NCBI GenBank assembly: GCA_015350385.1
Contig: WNKI01000002.1
Coordinates: 3,747,311-3,811,310, forward strand
Origin: Aculops lycopersici
Taxonomy: Eukaryota > Arthropoda > Arachnida > Trombidiformes > Eriophyidae
Direction: 5' to 3'
Length of the DNA: 64,000 bases
The notes under the pieces are model-generated. The model did not search any database, was not told the DNA's origin, and saw nothing but the letters and a program-made list of their open reading frames with translations. The translations under genes were made by a program, and so were the position numbers. Positions 1-10,600 of the stretch are shown here, in pieces. Position 1 is the first letter of the stretch, and each line of letters begins with the position of its first letter.

Positions 1-83
1 GAGCACATCAAAAGCTATCTTTCCAGCAAGTAGAGGAAGCAAAAATTAATTTAGAGTTGGGGAGAGAAAGAAGTCCCAAGAAC

Positions 84-1671
84 ATGACTCACAAATTTGT
101 CAAAAGAACAAGGACACTTGTCAATATGTTGAAGGTTGATACATTTCGAGGCCACAACAAATGGATGAGTTTATTGATGCTCGTTAGCGTAACGCTTTAT
201 CTCGTTGCAAATGTTGCAACTCAAGCGGTAGAATCTCAATTGAACAACCACAACAATGATTATGAGACCAATCAAGACCAAAGCGACTATGTGAGTCCAG
301 CTTTAACTAGTCAAAGGCTAAAATCAAACCAGAATCAAAGCTTCAGAAGGCCAATTAGTGAAACTTCCAGATCTCAAGAGCACCTAATAAATAATAGAAA
401 TACAAATGATAGGCAGCAAATTGGCAATGCAAAGCGAGATGTTGATGCAAGTGACGAGATTGACTCGGTGGCTGCCGCAGGAAGCCAACCAGCGGCTTCC
501 GAGTCAACGGGTGGCGATGGCGAGGACGAGGAAATAAGTGGAAGTGGCGGTAGCGACTCGTCGTCAAGTTTAGATTACAACACGTCGACCGGAGGTGAGG
601 ATAGCGAACAGGAAGTTCCAATTTCGACCACCGCCACCACAGCAACAACAACTTCAACGACCACAACGCAACGACCACTTGCGCAACAGGTGGTTTCCTC
701 GCGACGATCCAGTCAACAACAGCAGGTTGTCGCGACAAACAAACCCCTCGTTAGCCTCATGGATGCAGGACACCAGAGGTTCTTGTCCACAACGCCAAAG
801 TTGATTATGCAACCGCTAGCACAAGCAACAACCAAATCGCCATCGATGCCTCATGCTCATCAAATTCATTCTCATTCTCAACAACCACAGGCCAACAACG
901 GAATTTTGCGAGTTGAACGCCACCAATCGGCGCCAGATCCTACCAATCCGATGTCCACCACAACTCAGGCGCATTGGTTCAACGCCAACCATCAACAACC
1001 TCGCAACCACCAGATTGCAAGCTCAACCGCCTCGCCGATTTCCCAGCTAAGCAGCAACTCGTCAACTCTCATGCCAACCATCTTGTCCACCGTGGCGGCA
1101 GCAACGAGAATGAGCTCAACTCAGCAACCAGCAATCACCCTCTCGGTTGGACCTGAGCCAGTGTCAGTCAACAGGCAGCAGATGCAAGCTTCCGGCAGCG
1201 CGACAAACTTTGCCAGCCGGATGGCGCCGAATTTGCGTCAATCTCAGGAGCAGCAACAGCAGCAACGTGTAGCAACAACAACCACCTCTGCCACAACGAC
1301 AGCAAACTCCAGATTTACGACCACCGATTCAATGGAGAATAATGCCGAACACCTGTTGCTTGAACCTCATCAATTGAATCAATATAAGAACGGCCGACAG
1401 GCTGTTCCGAGCAACGAGCGACGACAGGATTTGCTCTACCCTCAAGCCTCAAATTTCCAAGAGTCAACTTACACTGGCAGACAGCAACCACCTAATTCTC
1501 ATTCGCTCAATGGCTTTTCTCTTGATCAATCGGATCCAAATTTCCAAGTACCAACCATTTGCTACACTCCATTAGCCTTGCTTATGGTCATCCTAGCCAC
1601 CGTGCTCATTACTGTGGTCATCTGTTTCTCTACTCACGTGCTAATCAAGCACCTGGGTCGCCACCAATTCG
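84..1671 (+). CDS. Exon: Ser/Thr/Gln-rich extracellular region plus transmembrane segment
   Basis: The frame is open from position 3, so the 5' end may be incomplete. Possible starts are ATG 84 and ATG 126, the latter placing a signal-peptide-like hydrophobic stretch (MSLLMLVSVTLYLVANVATQ) near the N terminus. The ectodomain has no recognisable fold. It has an acidic Gly/Ser patch (GGDGEDEEISGSGGSDSSSS), Thr runs and many Ser/Thr/Gln, as in mucin-like O-glycosylated stalks. Residues about 496-521 form a transmembrane helix followed by a basic KHLGRHQ, giving an outside-in type I topology. The stop 1677-1679 lies inside the donor GTAAGTAG, so the real protein very likely continues into a later exon. 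Confidence 0.75.
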
Positions 1672-4600
1672 GTAAGTAGCTTTATTTTACTGACTCGATG
1701 CTCAGTTTTAATTATATTTCTCATGTTAGTGGATGTATGAGTTGCTCGCAAGTGATCTCATAAAAATTAGGAGAGGAATGCGGGGATTTGCGGCGACTTT
1801 CGTTTCATGATATATAAGATATTTTTTAGAGTATGTGTTTATATATCTAAAATGCCACAAGGGTTTCAAATGACAGGACATCGATAAGATTATTGATGTG
1901 GCAGGGTGGCGGAGACGCTTCGTGCGGAAGAGTATCTCTTCGTGGAGCTGACCTAATGAGGCTCATGGGTTTTCTCGGGTCTTGCTATCAAGACAAACCA
2001 TCGTAAGTCAGTCAAAATTTGAATCTCTCCTTTTGTTCTCTGCCACTTTACTCTCTCATGTTCGAATTTTGATATAAGAAGATTGTGCTATAGCCGAATT
2101 ATTACCCTCCTTCCGAAAAGTACCTCTCTCGAGACTGGAAGTAGCCATATTTGACTGGATGCAAATTTCTCAACCAAAACACTACTAGACAATCACTCGA
2201 TATGGTGACTGCTTAATTTGCATCGTTTGTGGGCGTATCTTTTAGCGAGGCTGACATTTTGGGGCCCATCGATATCACCAAGAATGTCGACCAAGAATGT
2301 GAGTCAAGATTGATGCATAATCTAAAATATTCAGCAGGTGTCCAGCTAAACGAGCAACCTGTAGTGTGAATCAAGCGAACGAATCTGTGTGGATTACGGA
2401 GTTACGTCGATAAGCGGAAATCAGACCCATTATCACATCGACGGGCATAAAAATTGACCCTTTCGTTATCCCGAAATGCTCGAAGGCACCCGGTATTGCT
2501 AGCCCAAACTGGAAGTGATACAGCCTCGGCACCCTCTATCAGACCCTCCCTTTCTCGACAAGTTTGAGGCTCAGTTTCCAATCTCCGGGCCCACGGACGG
2601 ATTCTGAGCAACGTTTGATGCGAGATTCTTCGCTGAACCTATCAGTTTGCCCTCGACGCTAATTTAGGCGAAAGAACAATTTCAAGAACATTTGTATCTC
2701 CGAAACTATGAGCAATAGCATGATGCCGACGCGACCGGAAGCTCAGAATCATGCTTCTGGGACGTTTGCAGGTGTTATTTTTAGTGTATCTTGCATAACT
2801 TTTGCAATATAAGTGACATTCAGAAACGGTTTTTTGCATTATATCCAGTTCAATAGCACGGATCGATTCCGATAACACTGCATGCTATATACATATCCGA
2901 AGAGGATCAAGTCCGCCTCAGGTCGCTAGGTGGTAGGGGAGCCCTTGGTCTAGCAAGATGTTTTAAGGGTACCACTCTCGGCAGGTTCTGCGGCAAGTTG
3001 GACTGGAAAACGGGAAAAAGGAAGATATCGAATCGGGATTGTGGTGGGATCCCAAGAACTCGAATCATTTCGAAATGGCATTTTAGGGTGTAACTTCGAG
3101 TGAGATAGAGATATCGGGACACGAGTTGTAGCATTTTGTTCAACATAACACAGCGCATCTATTGAGTACGAGGTTTATTATACATAGGTGTCATAATATC
3201 GCCCATAAGATATTGAGCGCATTCTGTAACACCCAGTGGCCCTTGTAAAGTTATTACTCAATATCTCTCATGTGATCGGAGAGTTCTTTGCCTTTTGTGT
3301 TCTTGATGAATAGTGGCGCAAGGATACAGCAGAGGAACCCGATTGTCGCAAGAGTTAATAATGTTGATTTGAGTACAATTTTGTCCTCAGTAAGATCGTT
3401 GTATAAAAATGGAGCGATAATTGAACCAATCCTGCCAACAAACACCAAAGCTCCGTATCCGGTTTGCCTAAGGTTATTTGGATAGAGTTCCAGTGCAATA
3501 GTCTCTGCTACTTGGATCCCCACCGAGACACTAAGTTTTCCAATATTCATAACCCACATGTTGATTGCGTTTCTCAAGGCTAACATTTGTGCCAACGAAT
3601 AGCCCAGTTGTTGCATTAGCCACCAATTTGCTCCTCTCATTCGTTCACCTGTTACATCTGTAAGGTTTGCTTGGGAAACTCTGGCTCCATCAAATGGATT
3701 CAAGTCAGTTGAAACGGGATTAATGTTTATATTGAGCATGTCGTTATACAATTGCCCCTCCACCGCAAGAGGTTTGTTTGCCTCTTTTATCCATTGAGAC
3801 TCGTCGGGTATGAGAATATAAGTTGCCGCCATGATGGCACAACTCAGCGTTCCAATGGCAACCGGTAGCACGATGGAAACTCGTCGACTGAAGGTGCACA
3901 TTACGGTGACGTAGATGATGGAGGCGCCAAACTCTGCGATTGCGCTAAAAACATAGTTTAGTGTTAGATTGTCGCCAACAAACGTGTTGGCTTGAATGAA
4001 GCCATAGTAGGATGTTTCAAGCATCACGGACATGGCCATGAGCAAAACGGTTGCTCGCCATAGTTTCTTATGGAACATCATGGCCAAAAAGTTGCGGCCA
4101 TCCTCTTTCTCGTCCAGAACTCGCCGATACTTCATGGCCAAATGAATGAGACCCTGGGTTGTGAGCGACAATCGATGCTGTTGACTGAGGGGAATGTGGC
4201 CGATATTCTCACCAGTCAATTGGATTTGCTCAGTTCCATTGGCGGGTGTGGGTGCAACGAGTGTCGAGTGTTGTGGATCCGTTGCGGTTGTGGCGGAAAA
4301 GGAGGCTCGCTTTAGCGTGGGACTGAGCACGGTGGTGGCAGTAGCAGCAGCAGCAACCGTTCGACTTGCGGGCGTTCGATCGTTCGACTCCGTCGTAATG
4401 GAGTCCACATCGGTGCCCGAATCGCCGTAGTCGTCGAAAAAGCCGAAGGACTGCTTAATGGCCGCACTAAGCATGTCCAACTCCTGAGCAGTCGTCTCAA
4501 CTTTTTGCTCTAGCGCCTTGGCCAGCACTCTGGGCGCTAGGTCCTGTTCAATCATTCGCGAGGCTTTGCGCATTTGCTGTGCTTGAATTTGCGCAATACC

Positions 4601-7600
4601 CTGCGCCAATCTAGCCCCGTTCTCCACCTTATTTATGCGACAGACTCGCTGCAACTCAATTTGAGCCCGATTTATCTTGCCCTCGCTCAGCAACCACCTG
4701 ATGGATTCAAAGATGCCCCAGTGCATCCAGGGCACCATTAGCAGTTGCCATACCAATAGAAGCCACAAAGCGTTAATATAATTCAGAGTTATATTGTTAA
4801 CGAACGGCGCGAGCAATATTCCTAGACCCCAACCGAAACCATACTGAAAAAACGATGCCAGCCGATATTTGGGCGACGTGGACTCCATTCCCAAGGTGCA
4901 CAATGCATTCGCAACTCCCACCTCAGAGTAGCTCATAATTAGGAAACAAATATTGAGCAAAATGTAATTATGCGAGAAGATTGCGCCAAGCGTGGCCAGA
5001 ATGGAGCACGTGACTCCAACTCGAATGCAAACCAAGCGGCCGAGCATGTCTGATATCCGACCCAAAGTTAGAGACGAAAAGAGCATCCCTGTTATTTTGA
5101 TAAATTGAATTTAAAATTAGTTGTTCAGAATAATGATGGAGTTAATCCAATTCAGTTTTATGAGCTCCTGCACTCGTCGTCGTCCATAAAAGAAGAGTAG
5201 TAGCAACCATTTGAAAAACTTACCTGCCAGAGCGGAACTCGAGAGCAACGACTTGAGCCACTCGTCGGCGCATACCAAATTGAACTAACGCCAGTGGCAT
5301 TGTGTAATAGTCATTATTATATATAGTTGTTATTATTATCATTATTAAGAGTCGATCCATTAGCGCGGCGAGTCAATTCATCATCATCATCGCCATCGAC
5401 GGCAGAAGCAACAGGTTGTCGTGGTTGTTGTTGCGAGAGTTTGATTGCGTAGTTGCAATAATTCAGTTGGACAGGTGAGAGTTCATCAGTTAGCTTAATG
5501 TTTTTGCCATTTTGACGGTGCAGAGTCAATTATTTAGAAAACTACTTTAGGTTTTGTTTTCGATGGAAGCCTCAAAGAAGATAAAGAAGAGTGAAAAAAG
5601 GAAACAATTGAGACATCAGAGTGCATGAAGTGAGTGAGTGAGTTCACCGCTTCCTCTGCATTCTCATCTCTTTCTTCTTACCAATAACGACTTTTTTACG
5701 TCGTTGCCCCCGCCATCATTGCTGCTGCCGCTTCCGCTGTCTCAGGCGCAAGAGCGGAAACTCGCAGGCAGGCGAAACGAGTAGCCACCACCTGTTAGCA
5801 AGGCCGCCGCTGCTCTCGCAACCACCTGACAACCAATGAGGAGATGCAAGCGTGCAAAATTAAGTCATTGCAATAAGGACTGATGTAATGAAAAGTCGGC
5901 GCTAGCGAGTGGAGGCAGCTAATTGCATTAGCGTGGCTTTTGCTAACCCTTCCATTCGACCACCGGAATCTGCATAGCAACCTGTGCGAGCACGCGGATT
6001 TCTGAGATGCCAATCGATTGGTTCAGAAATCACACACTGAGATACGAGTTGAGATTGAAGCGCCAAGATTGTGTCTGTGGTAATGATGATGATGAAGATG
6101 AATTATATCCGTGGAAACTAGTTTTGCAGCTGACCGCAACTAAACGCAGCGGCGTGTTAGATTTGGCATGCAACACCTGTTGCCTGTGCGTTGTTTTGAC
6201 TTGCCTTCATTCAGCTGGTCAATGTAGACAAGTCTTTCTTTCTTTCTCAAACTCAATTTTCGTCGGATGTCCGCCAGGATTATCGTGCACTCTGTGCCTA
6301 CATCTAGTTTTGTCTGGGTCCATGTCTCTTCGGGATTAAGTGCGTGATTTACCCACAGATTTAGGCGCAACTTTCGCATTCGCCCACACGAAATTATATG
6401 CTCGTCAATGCGGATTGATTGTTGTTTCTTATGGCTTATATCTTGGAGTTCACGAGCTTGGAGTCTCGCCAGCTTTGTTGTATTTCCCCTTTTGTAGCCC
6501 TAGTTGAGCGATCGATTGATTCCCAGCTTGTCTCAATCAAATCCGATAAAGGAACGAAGAGGAAAGTGGATAAGGCGAATGTGAACGGGAGAGAGAGAGA
6601 GAAGGAAGTGGAGATTCAGCCTCACAAATTTTTTCTCTTCCTCGTTGTCTATACCCGTTTCTGTGGGCTAGCTTCACTTCGAACAGATCAATCGCTCGCT
6701 CACTCGACGAGCAAGCATACTTGTGATCATGAGATTCATTATACTCTCAGGTATATCTTTGCACTAAACCGACCGAATGACCGACTGGCCGAATCCTCTT
6801 GTGTTCAATGGAATACTTCAACGACGAAGAGTCCGGTTATATTGGATAAGTCAAACAAATTCGACAGCCAGACAAGCAACAGCGACTCGTTGGCCAGCCG
6901 TCAAAGGAGCACCAATTGCAGTGTAAATACAACTGAACAAGACGGCGTCACTGGCTATTGTTGACCACTTAGCTTAGCTTCCACGGGAACGTCAGCCAGT
7001 TTACCTGAGCTCATGGTTCAGCTAGCGAGCTTTTTCTTTTTGCTCGCCTCAGCTTTTGTCTGAGGAAAAATGAGAGTCTCCGTCGAGACAGGCAATCGAG
7101 CGCACGACGTTCAAGTTATCCTAGCTCAACTCTCTCGAAATTGATTGACTGAGACCGAGTCACCGAAATTGAGTGCCCGAGAGTAATACTTACACTATTA
7201 GTTAGTACTTTTCCAAATTTTGAGTCGTCGTAAATGAACGTCTCGCAGGGAACTAGTTGCTGATAGTTTACTGAGTTTTTGTCGATTGGGAGATGGGTCA
7301 GTAGGAGACTGAAGTCTTCGGGACTCTGGCTGCTACTTGAGAATGTTGAGTTTAGCTTCATGCACTCGTGTGGCTTTGCGCTAAAGTTCAATCTTGAGAC
7401 GTAATCTTCGCGCTGAAGCGCAGTCATTTGGCTGTAATTACTTGGCGCGCAGACAAAACTCATATCCGGCGTCCAAATTGGTGGAATTACAACAACCACC
7501 CCAAAGAGTGCCGAGTAAATCAGAGCGAAGAAAGAGATACTCCACTGGTAGGCGCCCCACTCGCCCATTATATCACAAACGGTAATCTCGCCCGGCTTCC

Positions 7601-10600
7601 GGTTACCGCCGACCAATTGAGAGTTCATGGTATTGAGTTTTCAGTGTTGTTGTTGCTGTTGATGATGATTTTAATTATAATAATTACTATGATGACTACG
7701 GGAGTCTTGAGGGAAACAGTCTCCTCCCAAGCGAATGGAGTGTGATACAGACTTGAGGTTTGCGTAGGCGCCAAATCTATCGATCTCTCGATAGATTGGA
7801 ATGGAAACAAACAGGTGTCATCGAGTCATTAAGTCGAGTTGTTTGTTTTCGATCCAATCATATCAGTGCGCTCGCAGAAACACGAACACATTTCACCTGT
7901 TGCCTGATAGGCTCGCCGCACTATGTTTGCAACTTGTTGATTCATTCAACAAGCGAATATCCAAAGGTAGCAGTAGCAACAACTGGAGTAAAAGCAGGCC
8001 ATAGAGATTCAGGTGAAAATATGCGACAACAAGACTGCGCGCTTGTGTCGAAAGCTACTGCTGGTCGCAACTAGGGCTGCGTCGCGGGCTGACCCGCGGG
8101 TCTTTTTCAGAGCTCTCGCCAAAAAGCCCGCGGGTCGTGGAAAAACGCACAGAACCGCAGGAGTTTCACATTGACATTGATACTTTTCTCTGCAGATAGC
8201 TCGCGGATTCTTTCGGGTTCTGTGCGCCTAACTGCAGGTATAAATGATGTCGCTGGGTTAATCAAATGGACATCCAGAATAACACGGCGGGTCATGGGCG
8301 GGCTTTTTGGAGAGAGAGCTCACAGCTCTGAAAAAGACCCGCGGGCTAGCCCGCGACGCAACTCTAGTCGCAACGCAAGCAAATGGCCACTCGCTCGGCG
8401 AACGCGTAGCGATGATCAACAAGAGTCAATTGGAGGTCGGTATGATCTGTTGCCAATCGCTTGAGAGCAGTGCAAAAATTAATGAATTCAGTTCAGACTA
8501 ACGCAGCTACAGAGGTGCAATCATTTCGGTGGTGTTGGCAATCGGAACAAAACTACGAGACCGTCGACGTGAGCCACTAAAATTATTGATAGATATCTGG
8601 GTTAGAATTGTGCAACACGACGACCGCTCACCTTGAACGAAGCGCGAATAGACAGGAGCGACAAGAGGAAAGAGAACACAGAGCAAAGAGGATTCTCTCA
8701 CGCCCATCGACGAGACATTCGATAGCTCAATGGTTGTTGCTCTAATTTGCCGCGCAAGTTCCAAGTTATTTGAGGGGCGAGCTCAAGTTTTCGCCGCGAC
8801 ATCAATCTTTGGTTTCTTCCGATGAAATTGTCGCTTCCAAGATCACCCCAATTGCTGTTGCTCGTTTGTCAGCAGGAGCTAGAGTTTCGGCGTCATCAAG
8901 TGTCAGCTGGCCGCCGCCGCCGCCGCCGCCGCCGCCTCCAGGTGTATAATTTTTCACACGCCTCAAATGAGCGGACAGCTTCAATGGCAGGTAGCGGTTC
9001 CAGTGTAACAAGTGGCTGCAACTTGAGCCGCTGGACCAGTTAGCTCTCACCGAAGGCGAGTCAAGTTCACTCTGCTAAAGAGTGAGAGATGCGAGCGTTA
9101 GCAAACTTGACAACATCAACGACAACGACAACTACTACAACAACAACAGCGACAGGTAAAAGAGTTTGCCACAACAATCAAGTGGCAAACGGGAAAATCT
9201 GGAGCAGTTGAGCTCATCTATCCGAGGAGCTGGAAAGTCAATGAGCTTCTGTAGTGTAAATGTTACTGTGACTCTATGTGTTTGTGTGTGTGACTTTTGC
9301 TCACATGGGAGAGGGAAAACTTTTTCGGATGATTATTGCGTGAGCTCCGATCCGACCGAGGGAAGCCACAGGTGGCAGCAATGGTGCCCAAAGCATAAGT
9401 ACTCATGAGAGACTTCACCCTTTGAGACGTCATCTTCGTCTCTGTCTGTCATCTTTGCTTTACTCGGGGAAATTTTCAAGGCAAAAGTAAATGGTCCAGC
9501 TGATCGGGCGTCGGCTGCTACTGATGATGATGATTGCAACTATTTGTTGGGAGTATGTCGGCATTTATACTAGCGAGCCAAGCAACGGGTTGCAATTTTG
9601 TCGGCATTGTCGTCGTGCCGCTTGATTGCCGCCAAACCGACAACTTGGAAGGCAATGGACAATACTGAGAGCTTGCCAACAGATTTGCTGGCAAAGCAAC
9701 TAGTTGATTGACTTTTACTCGCAACTTTTGACGATGAAAGCAGCAGCAACAACAACAACAAAAGAGTTGCAATTGCTCATTAGTTTGGGCAACTTGTTGA
9801 CACAATCAATTCACTCCACACCATACAACCAACTGACTCGCCCAGCTAATTAACCATCTCTCTTCCGTCACCCCGAACTCCCGATAGATCTCATAGAGAA
9901 TAGCAAAAAGTTTCACGGCAAACACGCCGGCTACTCTCTCGGCAGCGGAACCAATCAACGATCACCTGGCGGTCAACACGCAACTAATTGGTCGGTGCCG
10001 CAGACAATCTCAACAAGCCAGCAGCACCTCCACCTGCAGGACGGAGGATTCAATGCAACCACTACAAATACAACGCTTGCCACCTCGGGCTACACGTCGC
10101 ACCAGCAACCACTGGAACACTGTGCATTTGATAATCCCTACTTCCATGGCAGCAGTAGTGGCGGCGGCGGCGTTGACGAGATAACTCAAGCTGGCCACTG
10201 GCATCAACAGCATCAGCATCAGAACCACTCCTTTGGTTCAGGATCCAAGCCACTTGTTGGCGGACTTCTAACTCAAGCGCCCTACTCACCAGCGGACTTA
10301 CAGTACCATCAACAAGTGGGCGTCTTGGCGAGCGGAACACCGGCAACAACCATAGGAGGAAGCGACGAGCGGCCGCTAAACTTTATCGAGAACCACATAT
10401 CGAATTTGCACAGCCGCCAGGTGACTTCAAGCGTCAGCGAGTTGGGTGAGTAAAAGATTGCAAGTTTGCCACAAGCTAAGCTAAGCTAATCCAACAGCAA
10501 ACCAAATTGATGGGAACACTTTGATTCCTATACAGACATTTTTGCCTGTTTGTTAGTTGGTTGTCTAGTTTTGATACACTTTCACCGTGTAATCATCATC

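Larger units (their letters stand above)
7629..9896. other. SLC22 upstream region / intron of the PDZ gene
   Basis: No supported gene. It contains the presumed SLC22 promoter region just above 7628 (no TATA box recognised), the hAT-type MITE at 8072-8366 and a (CCG)n tract at 8911-8936. Open frames here do not resemble known proteins and overlap repeats. The SLC22 first intron, 5285-7193, likewise shows nothing beyond simple sequence. Confidence 0.5.

Noticed and set aside
6419..6964. A 181-codon + strand open frame in the SLC22 intron
   Set aside because: Mixed composition with no domain, and antisense to the intron of a well-supported gene; likely chance.
8171..8464. A 97-codon open frame near 8.3 kb
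   Set aside because: It lies mostly within the hAT-type MITE and its terminal repeat.
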